The notes: generated from the letters alone by a model not told the origin. DNA of 64,000 nucleotides from Todiramphus chloris collaris (GCA_025345505.1 JANVCC010000047.1:7261429-7325428); one strand, 5' to 3'. Positions 1-12,864 are shown, numbered from the stretch's first letter. A program made the numbers and translations.

Positions 1-118
1 GAAGGAAAAGGGGGGGGAAGGAAAAGGGGGGGAAGGAAAAGGGGGGGGAAGGAAAAGGGGGGGGAAGGAAAAGGGGGGGGGGGAAGGAAAAGGGGGGGGG
101 AAGGAAAAGGAAGAGGAG
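1..118. repeat. Purine minisatellite, GAAGGAAAAG plus G6-11 units
   Basis: Seven or so units of GGAAGGAAAA followed by a G run of 6 to 11, with no pyrimidine at all. It is cut by the window edge, so true length is unknown. The G runs make quadruplex or triplex structure plausible. Confidence 0.92.
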
Positions 119-1139
119 AAAGGAAGAGGAACCAAATATTTTTATTTAAATCTCCCTCCCGCAAGCAGCATTCAATAATTCATTAAAATCTTGTAGATCC
201 CACTTCCTTCAAGCTTTGCAAAATATTGACTAACTACTTTATATATTGATTTTTACACCGATTAAATTTTTAAGGCGCTCGAGACTAAATTCTGGTAACT
301 GCAATGCCTCTTTTTTTCCCCAGCAGCACGCAGAGGATGTTGCGCAGCCTGAACTCAAACCGTCCCGAGCACCCCGCACTAATTTTAAATGTCCAATGTT
401 GTTTGAAAACCAAAACCCTGGCTCGTCATCCCAATGTTCTATTTTCTGACTGAGCAGAATACATGAGTTCCGTATAAACAATTCAACAGCCTTCCTCTAA
501 TGAAAGCCCTGTTGGCTGAGAAAGAGTTTATTGTACACATACTAAAAAAAGCCAAGAATACGGACAAAATCCTTTCTTCTTTTTTTTTTTTTTTTCTTTT
601 TCTTCTTTGGTCTACAGTGAATTTTAGTCTTGACCAACGATGAAAAAAAGGCACTTGCAAGAGCACAATGGGACTACACATTCTTTTCTCTCCAGATCAT
701 TGTGTAGATTTGTAAACACGCAGAACTTTGTCTTCCAGGGCAAGTAAAATACACTTGATGATGAGAGGAATGCTGTATGAAGAGATAAAACTAGAACAAA
801 AGACATTCTGCAAAATACACTTCAGCTTTTATGAATAAATTACCCAGTCACAATACTGGCGCCTGGTAATGAAATTTGGCCTTTAAAGTAACCATTTTTT
901 TTTAGCTTGGTTTGTTTCTAACACATTTATTGTCTTTAGAGTACATTTTGCTCTTTCCTCCTCGAGATGCAACAGCAACAACCTCCAACAGAAACTGTAT
1001 GTTCAAGGCTCTAATTTAATTATTCTTTTCTGCTGAGATTGTGCATCACAAAAATACGTCTATTGTGCTCCTGTGCACTTCAAGTTCACAGACTGAAGGT
1101 TCTCTTTTCATCCTGTTTCAGGAGATCACATTCTGAGAG
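119..1139. other. Unique intronic sequence
   Basis: AT-rich with a T/C tract at 573-608. No coding, RNA or repeat signal seen. Confidence 0.55.
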
Positions 1140-1428
1140 ATTTCCAGGGGCCTCTCAGAAAGATAGGGAGGGACTTTTGATCAGGGCCTGTTGGGACAGG
1201 ACAAGGGGGTATGGTTTTAAACTAAAAGAGGGAGATTTAGACTGGAGAGAAGGAAGAAATTGTTGCTGCTGAGGGTGGTGAGAGCCTGTCCCAGGTTGCC
1301 CAGAGAGGTGGTAACTGCCCCATCCCTGGCACCATTGCAGGTGAGGTTGGCCGGGGCTCTGAGCAACCTACTCTGTTGGACTATGTGAGCTTTAAAGGCC
1401 CCTCCAACACAAACCATCCTATGAGTCA
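1140..1428 (+). mobile_element. CR1 LINE, 5'-truncated 3' end (type A)
   Basis: Type A copies share AAAGAGGGAGATTTAGACTGG, GTTGCCCAGAGAGGTGG and a CTCTGAGCAACCT block before the terminal CCTCCAACACAAACC. This copy keeps all of these but has lost part of the region just before the terminal block (the TTGCAGATGGCCC segment is degenerate). No intact reading frame remains. Confidence 0.9.
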
Positions 1429-1429
1429 T

Positions 1430-3134
1430 AATCCTGTGGAAAAATATGACACTTGAAACTTTCTTGGAGTATAAAGTACCACCAATTTTTGCTGCCTCCT
1501 TAAGAATCGGGAGTTCTCTTTTTTACATAGACTGGGTTTGTTTTCTTAGCCAGATATGATTGATCTAATAAAGATGGTAATTTTTTTAAATCTCTGGGTT
1601 CTGGAAGTTAAACATAAGTGCACCATATCTAGAGCAGGATGAATGTCTGATCGGAGTGTCTATGATTAAGCAAACACAGTATCTTCCCCTCACTTTCATG
1701 TACATTTAAGGATAAACGTGAAGCAAAGCAGAGGAAAAACACCTAGCAGACCATAAAAGAAGTCAGCTGTTTGTTGGTGTGGGTTGGGTTTATTTTACAT
1801 TTTAATTGACGTTTGCAATGAAAGAAAGAAGAAATGCTTAGGGGGAGATACATTTTAAACCAAAAGATAGTCAATGTGAAGAAGGTCAGATACATTTAGG
1901 GCATGCAGTATTTTACTCCGTAAATACTAAGAACTCAAGCCAATGCTCTATCCACATCTTCCATATGGCAACCTGGTGCTGTATGATCACATGTAAAGTG
2001 TAAATCCTGTCATGTTCTCCTCCTCAAACGTCTGCAGTAGTACAACCTGAAGTCATTATTGTAATGCAATCAGAAATATTATCTGCAAAAACTCTTGCTA
2101 AGCACCCTGTACTTTAAAGGGTTTATTAAAAAGGAAGGCTGGCTTGTCTCTAGAGATCAGTCTTTCAAATTAATATCTTTTATGTTCTAAATAATGTATT
2201 GTAGTTAAGTGGCAGAGAAATTGGAAAATTTATGAGTAGCATTATAGGTGGTGATAAAAAATTAACCTTTCAGGTTTTTTTTTTTCCTCTGGAAGGAATC
2301 TGGCAAACTATTCTTTTTAAACTCACAGCAAGTCATTTGCAAACACTCTCAATATTCCTTTTTAGACTTTTTAAGTGACAGCTTTTCTGTATTAATACCA
2401 AACATGCAACAGCAGTATCCTTTTGGGAGCCTACCTGATTTTATACACAGTTTCTGGCCATAAAATAAAGTTGGGGAATCAAATCAGTCACAGTGGTCAG
2501 CAGAACTTCATAAGTCAGTGTAAAATGAATTTCTCAGTGTAGTAACAGACCTGATGAGGATTTTCATGTTCTCAAGAATGGTGGGTTAGAGGTAAATGAA
2601 ACATGGACTCGCCTGTACCACCTATATAATGCCCACACTTTTCTCTCTCTTCAGAACCTGTCCCATAGCAGCTCAATGAGCAAGAGGATTAAACAGCATA
2701 AAGAGACACACACCTGAAAATGAAGAGCTAGAGTGACGTAATTTTGTGACAGCGATTTCCCCCCACCCCAAAAAAAAAGAAGTTTTGATCTTAATTATGT
2801 CATATACAAAGGCAGAAGAACGACTCCCTGCAGCAAAAAGAGATGATCTTTGAGTAAGTGAACACACATTGCTGAGTTCTTCAGCAAACTCCACAGCTGA
2901 GGAGCTCTCACTTCCCATTGTTTCTTCATCATCTAAAACAATACAGAAGTTTCAGCTTGAAATCTGTTGTTGCTTGGAAAGACCCTTAACCAGGAAGGAG
3001 ACACTGGAGATCTTGGTAATTCAAACCACTGTCTATTTAGTCAGCTTGCACTTGGTTTGAGGTTCACATTTTCATTTGCGCTTCTGAGGATGTTTTCCAT
3101 TAAGAAGGAAACACTGAACTCATCAGAAATCTAT
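1430..3134. other. Unique intronic sequence
   Basis: AT-rich. Nothing recognised beyond short T and A runs (2,273-2,286 and 2,766-2,780). Confidence 0.5.
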
Positions 3135-3854
3135 AGGACAGGGGAGGGGTTGACCTGCTGGAAAGCAGCTCTGTGGAGAAGGACATGGGAGTGCTGGTGC
3201 ACAAGTTCACTACAAGCCAGCAATGGGCCCTCATGGCCAAGAAGGCTAATGGTCTTTTGGGATGCATGAAGAAGAGTGTGGCCAGAAGGTGGAGGGAGTT
3301 TATCCTCCCTCTTTACTCTGCCCTAGTGAGGCCACCTCTGCAGTGTTGTGTCCAATTCTGGGCTCCCCACTTCAAAAGAGACAAGGAACTACTGGAGAGA
3401 GTCCAGAGGAGGCTCCCAAGATGCTGAGGGGCTGGAGCATCTCTGTGCTGGGGAAAGGCTGAGAGCCCTGGGGCTGTTCAGCTGGAGAAGAGCAGCCTGA
3501 GAGGGGAGCTGAGCAATGCTGAGCAAGAGCTGAAGGGCCCCTGGGGGCAAGAGGATGGGGCCAGACTCTTGTCAGTGGTGCCCAGTGACAGGACAAGGGG
3601 CACCGGGCACAAACTGGAACCCAGGAGGTTCCATCTGAACAGGAGGAGAAACTTCTTTGGTGTGAGGGTGTCAGAGCCTGGCCCAGGCTGCCCAGAGAGG
3701 CTGTAGAGTCTCCTTGTCTGGAGAGATTCCCAACCCGGCTGGACACTGGGATGCTGGGCCCCCTGCTCTGGGTGACCCTGCTGGATGGAGCAGGGGGGTG
3801 GCACCAGATCATCTCCAGAGGGCCCATCCAACCCCTGCCACACTAGGATTCTGA
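3135..3854 (+). mobile_element. CR1 LINE 3' portion, about 720 bp (type B)
   Basis: Covers the C-terminal part of CR1 ORF2, recognisable as frames reading [13 protein letters not shown], then a FWAPHFK motif, plus the 3' UTR. It ends with the type B signature (GGTGACCCTGCTGGATGGAG, then CCAGATCATCTCCAGAGG). The reading frame is broken by frameshifts and stops, so it is a dead copy. The copy at 24,331-24,942 is the same type in the opposite orientation. Confidence 0.93.
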
Positions 3855-5528
3855 GCAAAACACAGTAATAAGACATAATAAACAAGAGAGTCTGGCAGAT
3901 AATTTTATAGGCAAAGCATATTTTGATAGCAGGCCTGTGATTGTAGGAAGCTCAGAAGAGAATTACAGAGCAATAAATTATATACCTGCAGGGTCTTGGG
4001 CCCCGACGCTTCACTAAAAACAAACAAGCCTAAACAAACAAAAAAATCAACAATGAAAAAACCCGCTTTATCCTGAATGGTGCGACCATCGCATAAGGTC
4101 ATTGTCAATTAAATCTTAAGTGTTCCTTTCATGGTTCAGATGGTGAGGCTGCCTATATAATTTTGCTCGAATCTACAGCATATAAAATGAGTAATGGAGC
4201 TTGTATTTGTATTCTGTCATTCCCCATTAGTGTTGTGTACAGCAAACAAGACCCAAACAGTTAGTGATGAGCGAGGTGAAGAAGAGAAATGAAAATGTCA
4301 ACTGCAGGAAGAAACTGTTAAATGGCACCAAGCGCCTGGGCGAGGTGTTTGTCTACCCATGTGCTGCTTGTCTTCCTCAATCTATCATCAGAAAGGACAA
4401 GGAACCTCGGGAGGGATGAATGGCCTGAGTCAGAAGGATGGAGTGGTCCACATCCCAGATTGCCTCAGGCAACAGCATGCATGCCCTAAACTGTCACTTT
4501 ATGGTCTTCACTGCAATCTGCCTCCTGTCAATGTAAAATTCAGGAACTGAAATCCAGTGTGACTTGTAGCCTTCAAAAAATAAAGACCTTTTTTTGTCTT
4601 TTTTTTTTTTCAAATGATAGAACAATGATTACAGGCATTTTGGGGGGCGACTCACAGCATGGGAGGGGACACATACTCCAGTGTACCAACCCACACTGTT
4701 TTTCACTCAGACTGATGCTGCGAGATAAAAGACTGACTGGAAGCGGTTGGCCCAAATGACCATCTGACCATGAAGGAGAAATATGGGCTGGAATTTGAAA
4801 GGAAGTCCTAATGGAAATGTAAAACGGAGAGAAGCAGCACTGCCATTACTGTCGGTAAGAAAGGACTGGAATAACAGGGAAAAGTCGATCAAAATAGTTA
4901 AAAATGAGAAGAGAGAGACACAGAAACATGCTTAAGTTGCTCTCCGAGATAAACAAGACAACAATTTTGATTGGAAGGCCACAGACCACATACTTCTACA
5001 AATGAACGTTAGGTACATCCCAGGTTATCTTAGTTCTGCTTTAAATTTTCATGTTGTTTTTTTTTTTCTTTCTAAAATATTTTCATTTTTCATACATGTC
5101 ACTGGGTGTTTGAATATGTGGAGAACAGAAGAGCTCTATATGAGCGTTCAATTCTGAATGGCCATCACCATTCTATAGCCTGTAAGCTCTACTGAGAGGA
5201 TTATCTCCTATTTCATCACAAAATAGCGATTCAGATTTTCGTTTGTTAAATCTTTCTTAGACCTGGTGATTTTAAACAGTCATTTTTATATTTGTTAAGA
5301 ATACTTTACGAACAAAAGCACATTATTAATATTAAATATTCTGTAATGTTTACAGTAGCACCACAAACCATGGATGTTATCCCTCAGGCATCCACAGACC
5401 CCAAGCCAAAGCAGATCTCTGACAGCATTTTATCAGGAGACCCTAAAATTTACAGCCCCTAAATGAAAGCTACACCACAGCATGGTCTCACGCTGAAGGT
5501 CTTCATTATATTACTCATTAATTTACCA
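3855..5528. other. Unique intronic sequence
   Basis: AT-rich with T runs near 4,588-4,612 and 5,057-5,070. No gene or repeat family recognised. Confidence 0.5.
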
Positions 5529-5679
5529 TGCAGCCTCTGGAGAGATCGCAAACCTGGCTGGACACTGCAATGCTGGGCCCCCTGCTCTGGGTGACCCTGC
5601 TGGATGGAGAAGGGGGGATGGAACCAGATCATCTCCAGAGGTCCTTCCAACTCCCCTCGCCATGCTGGGATTCTGTGAA
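5529..5679 (+). mobile_element. CR1 LINE 3' tip, about 150 bp (type B)
   Basis: Only the final 150 bp: a CTCTGGAGAGAT block, GGACACTGCAATGCTGGGCC, GGTGACCCTGCTGGATGG, CCAGATCATCTCCAGAGG, and a terminal GGGATTCTGTG. Severe 5' truncation is normal for CR1. Confidence 0.9.
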
Positions 5680-6204
5680 CTGCATTTAGCTTCAGATCTC
5701 CAATAAAGACTTTCACTTACATTCAGTTTAAGACTTCAAAAAAATCGTTTTATGTAACTTCTATAATCATGAAAATCAACACCACAAAATTTCATAACTG
5801 ATACATTAAGAAGCATCCTAGACCTACTTCTGGTTTTGACTGAACTCCTCAGCTAGGATGTCATGGAGCTGGATGGAAACATGGTTAGATCGGAGTTCAA
5901 AGCATCTGAGACCCAAACTCTACATCCACATGACAAGGATGAATGCTGGGAGTCTTTTGGGCTTTACATGCAAAATACGTAGGACAGGAGGTTGTGTTCC
6001 AACAGGGCCTACTTCTACTCTTGAACAAAACTAGAGGGGTCTTCTTCTCATAGCAAGTCACTGAAGGCCAGGCAAATATATGCTGGCAGTTTAAGACCAG
6101 GCAGAAAAGGGGAGGATGCTGAATTAACACCCTGGCTCTGGTGATTCATACGCCATTCAACAGATACTTTAAGCAGAATCCAGACAACCTGCACCCAGAG
6201 CAGA
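5680..6204. other. Unique intronic sequence
   Basis: Nothing recognised. Confidence 0.45.
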
Positions 6205-6423
6205 TATCAGGAAGAATTTTTGACACTGAGGGTGATCAGAGCCTGTCCTAGGTTGCCCAGGGAGGTGGTCGCTGCCCCATCCCTGGCACCATTGCAGATA
6301 AGGTTGGCCGGGGCTCTGAGCAACCTGCTCTAGTTGCAGATGGCCCTGCTCAGTGCAGCGGGGTTGGATGAGATGATCTTGCAAGGTCCCTCCCAACCCA
6401 AACCATTCTGTGATTCTGTGATT
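6205..6423 (+). mobile_element. CR1 LINE 3' tip (type A)
   Basis: Shows TTTTTGACACTGAGGGTG, the CCCCATCCCTGGCACCATTG block, TTGCAGATGGCCCTGCTCAG, GATGATCTTGCAAGG, and a terminal ATTCTGTGATTCTGTG repeat. It is close to the copy at 28,610. Confidence 0.92.
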
Positions 6424-6759
6424 TTACTGTCTTTAGATCAACTGAATCAGAATTGACAAGATTTTTTTGAATAACCTCCAGAACTTTAAGTGGTTGCTGG
6501 CATTGGTTACACCTTGGCAAAGGCACATGCTTTAGATCCAACGCAGTCCTCAGAAGCTGGCTGTTTATTTCTGATGAAGTTCTGTGCCAGCCAGACCATG
6601 TTTTCACCTTCTCTCCTACATGGTGAGCATAGCTTCCAACCTAATATTCATATATAAACAGGAAATAAACCAGCTGGTGGAAGACTGTCACGCAGCATGA
6701 ATATCTGCTCTGATTTCTCTAATGGTGTGTGAAAAAAACAGTAAAGATGAGCTTCACGT
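6424..6759. other. Unique intronic sequence
   Basis: Nothing recognised. Confidence 0.45.
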
Positions 6760-6861
6760 ATAGAATCATGGAATGTTTTGGGTCAGAAAGGACCTTTAAA
6801 AGTCATCTCACCCAACCCCCTTGCAGTGCTCAGGGACACGTTCAAGTAGAGCAGGTTGCTC
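6760..6861 (-). mobile_element. CR1 LINE 3' tip, about 100 bp
   Basis: Reversed signature: TAGAATCATGGAATGTTTTGG, AAAGGACCTTTAAAAGTCATC, CCAACCCCCTTGCAGTGC, ending at GAGCAGGTTGCTCA. Probably type A. Confidence 0.85.
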
Positions 6862-8153
6862 ATATTTATTACTGCAAGAATTTTCAACCTATTTATAGTT
6901 ATTAAGAGATGTAAAAACTGCTTAAAAAGGAGAGTAATTCACAGAAAAAGCCATTACCACACTGCTTTGGGTTTTCCAGTGGGGCTCCTATTAATTGATC
7001 CCGTGAAAAGAAAGCAGCTAAAGATTCTGCTCTAGAGTAGCAGTAGGCTTTGTTGGAACACAATCTCCTGTCCAAATTCAACTGGGTTTTGGCAACTTTA
7101 TTTTAAAATGTAAAATTCTCTGAGTATCTCAAATTTGAGACGTTTCCACTTCCAGACACAAAACATACATATATATCCTGTACATATATGTGTATCTGTT
7201 TCCATCCTCACCAATTGATAATTTGGTGTGGTATCAAGGAAGAGCATCATGACACCTTCTCCCTCTTCCAACCCCCCCCCCCAAAAAAAAAAAAAATTTA
7301 AAAACAAACCTCTCCACCTTACACCCCCAATCCTTGGCAAACAAGTCCTAGCAGAAGACTGCACAGTTTACTGAAGACTCTCCACTCACATCTCTCCCCA
7401 GTGACTCGCAGCTTACTCCCCTTGACCCTTCCAAGCTCCCCAAACTCAGATCCTTCACAGGTTGGGGGGTTTAGCTTCTCAGCAGGCACCCTATCTTGCT
7501 GCCTCTTTCTAGGGCTCCACTCGTGCACAAGGGCAGGGGAAGAGTCTTCTGGAGACAAAATTATCTTTAAGGATTTTCCCAACAGCATGCCAGTGTCACA
7601 AAAGAAGAGTGAATGTAGTAATGCAGCTACGATGGCCATTTCCCCTCCACCAGCACAATATTCTCTATGGGGAAGAAGGGAGAGAATCAGGGAAGGAGGG
7701 GCACAGCAGGTGAAAAAGAATTAAGTACCTCAATGACGTATGACACAAAACATCTCTCCTAGCAGGACTAATGTCCATTTACACTACTAAGATGGAGCTT
7801 CTTTAAGGAAGATGTCAGATACAGCTCAAGATTATCGATTCACCATCCATCAGAAATTAATTTTTATTTATTTATTTATTTTCAGCCTGATAGCTTTCTA
7901 GACAGAGTTCTCCTGGCTATAGATAATAAGGCTGCTTCTTATTTACTGGTTTATTCCCAGATGAAGAAGCAGCAACCCAAAATTGATAAGTAATTCAGCT
8001 TCGCCCTCATCCCACCATAACCACATATCTCTCTTAACAGCAAGATCATCACCACCTACAGCCAGATGAATTTACAATGACCTTATGATACTGAAGTAAT
8101 TTAATGTGAAGGGAAGAAGAAACCCCAGAAGACACAAGTGAACGCCAAAGCAC
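6862..8153. other. Unique intronic sequence with small simple repeats
   Basis: Contains a C11-A14 run (7,272-7,296) and a TTTA repeat (7,862-7,884). No gene recognised. Confidence 0.5.
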
Positions 8154-8935
8154 AGGATCACAGAATGTTGGAAGGGACCTCAAAAAGATCATCGAGTCCA
8201 TCCCCCCTGCCAGAGCGGGGTCACCTAGAGCAGCTCACACAGGAACACGTCCAGGCGCGTTTGGAATGTCTCCACAGAAGGAGACTCCACAATCCCCCCG
8301 GGCAGCCTGTGCCAGTGCTCTGTCACCCTCACCATGGAAAAGTTTCTCCTTATGCTTACATGGAACCTCCTGTGTTCCAGCTTGCACCCCTTGCCCCTTG
8401 TCCTATTGTTGGACACCACTGAGAAGAGCCTGGCTCCATCCTCCTGACACTGGCCCTTTACATGTTTATAGACATTAATGAGGTCACCTCTCAGTCTCCT
8501 CTTCTCCAAGCTAAAGAGCCTCAGCTCCCTCAGCCTTTCCTCAGCAGGGAGATGCTCCACTCCCTTCACCATCTCTCTGGCTCTGCACTGGACTCTTTCC
8601 AGCAGTTCCCTGTCCTTCTTGAACGGAGGGGCCCAGAACTGGACACAATATTCCAGATGTGGCCTCACCAGGGCAGCGTAGAGAGGGAGGAGAACCATTC
8701 TCCACCTACTAACCACAGCCCTTCTGATACACCCTAGGGTGCCACTGGCCTTCTTGGCCACGAGGGCACATTGCTGGCTCATGGTCATCCTGATGACCAC
8801 CAGGACCCCAGGTCCCTTTTCCCTACGCTGCTTTCCAGTGGGTAAGTCCCCAACCTGTACTGGTAGCTGGGGTTGTTCTTGCCCAGATGCCAGACTCTGC
8901 ACTTCTTATATTTCAGTCCATTCCTCCCTGGCCAA
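8154..8935 (-). mobile_element. CR1 LINE 3' portion with a 225-codon open ORF2 remnant (type C)
   Basis: Minus-strand CR1 of about 780 bp. A frame from 8902 to 8225 stays open for 225 codons and encodes the C-terminal part of CR1 ORF2, downstream of the reverse transcriptase core, with motifs [25 protein letters not shown] and TEHWHRLP, ending CELL. This is far short of a full ORF2 (about 1,000 residues), so the copy cannot move. The retained frame suggests a young insertion. The copy at 11,497-12,295 is a near-identical inverted partner. Confidence 0.94.
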
Positions 8936-9977
8936 TTCTCATGACTCAGTCAGGTGTTCCTTCTAATGGCAACGATTGTGGAAAGAGCAGCTCACTTGCC
9001 AGACAGAAGAGGTTTTCTAAATGAAAACAGGTCCCCACTTGTGCTCCCCAAACACCAATCAGCAAAGCCAAAAGAGGCTCCCAAACAAACAAAAGAGGAA
9101 ATGCAGTTTTTTATTCAGCCCACGGGAAAACAATCCTGAGGGATTTTCCAACATACTCAGATACTGACCTCAAAAATATTCTGCTGGGGTTTTTACTGAT
9201 TTTTGAGGTTTTTTTAATAAATTATTTTTAGTGAACTCTTCTCCAAGACTGGAGAGTGTCTCCAAAGTCTTAGCCAAGAGTCCCTATCAGAAAAATTATA
9301 CCCAGGCAGTGGTAAGGAGCCCCTTTAAGAGTCAGAAGCCTGGAAATGCTACTGCACCAATCTTAAATTTGACTACACAATGGTGTTGCTTTTACCCCAG
9401 CAGCTCTGTTAAGTTGCTTAAGGTTCTAGTTAATAAAAGGTCACTCTGTAGCTATTTATTTCTTTATTTTTTAATGTCACAGAAATCCCCAGGGCTGCTG
9501 CAAAGAGCTTTGCAAATGCCATAACACTGAATGAAAGAGAACAGCTTTTGGGCTGGGGGTGGGCATCTACCAAACCTCCTTGGTCCCCAAGGTGACAGGG
9601 AGGATGAGTCCACTGTGCAGACAGAGCATCTGTGTGCTACGATGTCCCGCTCTCAGAGCCCTCACTGAAAATCTGCACAATCAACATCAACTTTCCACAA
9701 ACTTCTTTCTACCTGCTTACAGTGTGTAACGATCATCAGGTCAGAAGAGGAGAGATGAGACTTGGAGAGGACAAGGACTCAAAGAACACAGGATTCAATC
9801 AGAATCATTCAAAAAGTCATTTGGAAGACAAGCAGTGAACTGCACAATCAACTCGTCATTTCCAGACAAAAACGTTGTACTAACTAAAGCAATGAGAGTG
9901 CTCTATGAAAACACCACAGAGCAGTAAGGCTTCTTCATGTACCTGGGTCCTGATGACTCCACATAAGCTAAAGGGTT
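8936..9977. other. Unique intronic sequence
   Basis: Nothing recognised. Confidence 0.45.
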
Positions 9978-10418
9978 GGAGCGTGTCCAGAGAAAGGGCA
10001 ATGGAGCTGGGGAAGGGTCTAGAGCATAAGTGCGGTGAGGAGCAGCTGAGGGACCTGGGATTGTTCAGCCTGGAGAAAAGGAGGCTGAGAGGAGACCTTC
10101 TGGCTCTTGACAGCTCCCTGACAGGAGGTTGGAGCCAGGTGGGGTCGAGATCTGCTCCCAAGAAACAAGCAACAAGACAAGAGGAAATGGCCTCAAGTTG
10201 CACCAGGGGAGGTTTAGGTTGGAGCTGAGGAACAATTTCTTCCCTTCCAGGATTGTCCAGGTCTGTCCCAGGCTGCCCAGGGCAGTGGTGGAGTCCCCAT
10301 GATCCCTGGAGGGGTTTCAAAGCCCTGGAGATGTGGTGCTGAGGGACATGGGTTAACGGTTGGACTGGGTGATCTGAAAGGTCTCTTCCAACCAAAGCAA
10401 TTCTGTAATTCTGTAACT
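9978..10418 (+). mobile_element. CR1 LINE 3' portion (type D)
   Basis: Type D copies show GAGGAGCAGCTGAGGGACCT, GTTGCACCAGGGGAGGTTTAG, GGAGATGTGGTGCTGAGGGA and a terminal TTCTGTAATTCTGTAA-type repeat. It includes the very end of ORF2 and the 3' UTR; frames are broken. Confidence 0.92.
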
Positions 10419-11496
10419 GAGTTATGTGAGAAGTAGGCAGAAACTCTCTGGCCACAGTGGACCACCTCACCTAACTCAAGGCAGCACAACCCTTAGGTGA
10501 AACTTTCATATTTCTTGATAATGGACCTAACGCTATTAATCCAGGAGCACTGGGGCTCCTTTCTGCCTGGCTGTGATTACACCACAGACCGGTTGCTACC
10601 TGCCATTCATTCAGCCCTCTCCGATCTCTCTCTACCTTTCCTGACTCCAAACATGAGCCAAAGAGGCCTGCAAGGGTGATAGCTTCAGCCATGACTGCAC
10701 TTCACGGTGTTCTGGGGAAACTGCTATTCAATCAACGGCAGAAAGCATCAAGAAATCCTCTTTTATCACTATAATATAAGCTCACAATAATTTGCAAGTT
10801 CTGTACACTGCCTGTTAGAAATTCAATCAACTGTGAGCATCGCGAGCTCTTCCTTTTAAAACCTGATGCTCAGCACAGAAAAGAATATAAAAGGACTATA
10901 AATATCAAATATATATAAAATAAATATAAACATTTTTAAAAGTATATAAAAAAAAGGAATATAAAACCTCCTCTGCTTTAGTACCACTACTGTGCTTTAC
11001 AAGCAGCAGATATTCCAAACGCATTTTACATTACTACTACTACTAATAATAATAATCTCAATGCATTCACCTATGGGAACCAAAACTGAGCTCCTTCCAG
11101 CAGGGATTTGGGATCAGGCACGTTAACGGCTACGTTTAAACTCGTTACCCACGCTGTCTCTTGCTTCTGTATGTATACACACCTCGTCAGAATCAAGTCC
11201 TGCAGGGAGGGATTTTCCAACGGGAGCATTCTGAACGCTCAGAGCCTGCTGCTGTTCGTGGTTGTTTTGCAAAGTCACTTTGCAGAGTTGTCTGTATTTT
11301 AACTCTGCAAAAGAAACGTTTAGGAAAGACAGTGTATTTATTAAGTGATTCATACCACGGGGAAATGGAAACACCACCAAACAGGTACAGAGATTACTCA
11401 AATTGACCTGAGCTGCAACACCCATTTCCTAGCTTCAAGGTACAAGACAACAAAGCCCTCGCTCAGTGTTAGAGTAGCAACCACGCACTGGTTGAG
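10419..11496. other. Unique intronic sequence
   Basis: Very AT-rich around 10,880-10,965 (repeated TATAAA-like strings), with an ACT/AAT repeat at 11,031-11,055. No gene recognised. Confidence 0.5.
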
Positions 11497-12295
11497 TTGG
11501 GTGGGGAGAAATGGACTGAAATATAAGAAGAGCAAGTGCAGAGTCTGGCATCTGGGCAAGAACAACCCCAGCTACCAGTACAGGTTGGGGACTTACCCAC
11601 TGGAAAGCAGCGTAGGGGAAAGGGACCTGGGGTCCTGGTGGTCATCAGGATGACCATGAGCCAGCAATGTGCCCTCATGGCCAGGAAGGCCAATGGCACC
11701 CTGGGGTGTATCAGAAGGGCTGTGGTTAGTAGGTGGAGAGAGTTCTTCTCCCCCTCTACTCTGCCCTGGTGATGCCACATCTGGAATATTGTGTCCAGTT
11801 CTGGGCCCCTCCGTTCAAGAAGGACAGGGAACTGCTGGAAAGAGTCCAGTGCAGAGCCAGAGAGATGATGAAGGGAGTGGAGCATCTCCCTGCTGAGGAA
11901 AGGCTGAGGGAGCTGGGGCTCTTTAGCTTGGAGAAGAGGAGATTGAGGGGTGACCTCATTAATGTCTATAAACATGTAAAGGGCCAGAGTCAGGAGGATA
12001 GAGCCAGGCTCTTCTCAGTGGTGTCCAACAATAGGACAAGGGGCAAGGGGTGCAAGCTGGAACACAGGACGTTCCATGTAAGCATAAGGAGAAACTTTTC
12101 CACGGTGAGGGTGACAGAGCACTGGCACAGGCTGCCCAGGGGAACTGTGGAGTCTCCTTCTGTGGAGACATTCCAAACGCGCCTGGACATGTTCCTGTGT
12201 GAGCTGCTCTAGGTGACCCCGCTCTGGCAGGGGGGATGGACTCGATGATCTTTTTGAGGTCCCTTCCAACCCCGAACATTCTGTGATTCTGTATC
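11497..12295 (+). mobile_element. CR1 LINE 3' portion, inverted partner of 8,154-8,935 (type C)
   Basis: Plus-strand copy of the same ORF2 C-terminal region and 3' UTR, ending with CATTCTGTGATTCTGTAT. The frame is split in two (11,536-11,772 and 11,733-12,212) by a one-base deletion near 11,750 relative to the partner copy. It is therefore a broken ORF2 fragment. High similarity over nearly 800 bp makes the pair a potential long hairpin in the pre-mRNA. Confidence 0.94.
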
Positions 12296-12864
12296 TGCTG
12301 TAGTTTACAGTCCTACCAGCGTTGCCGGTACCGACGTGCTGCAGCCTGACGCATCAGAGGCTAATCCTGAGGTTTAAACAAATGATTCCCTATTATCTCC
12401 TGGTCTTAGAATGTGCCGCATCAGAAATCTGATGGATTAATGAAACACTGGTACCGCTAATTGCTGACACAGGAGTATTTAGAGAACTGAGGCAATCAGT
12501 GGAATAAAAATAACAATTAGAAGAGAAAAAGAAAGAGGCTTCCTAGTTTTCTTCTGCAGTACATGAATTGGTCATGTAGTGTCCTGTGGTGAAAGATCAG
12601 TAGAGATGTGCTTTATCATTTCAAACAAAGCAAGTCTTTTCCACATTCAATGTTCTTTGGATTAGTGGCCGTACAAAAAACAAAGATACTAAACATTGGC
12701 ACAAATCACAACATGAGTAAAGAAATAAAAAGCAGTGACTGCCCGCAAAACCGGGCATGACACGGGAATGAAAGTAAGGAAACTTTTCAACTATATAAAA
12801 GTTGAGGCCTAATCCCGAGGAGAAAGTGCTGGAGAATTTGCTCCTGCCTCTGGAGAAGTGCCCG
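12296..12864. other. Unique intronic sequence
   Basis: Nothing recognised. Confidence 0.45.

Noticed and set aside
3372..3885. Minus-strand frames of 135-151 codons
   Set aside because: Antisense of a type B CR1; the same false frame recurs at 24,186-24,942 and 49,853-50,203.
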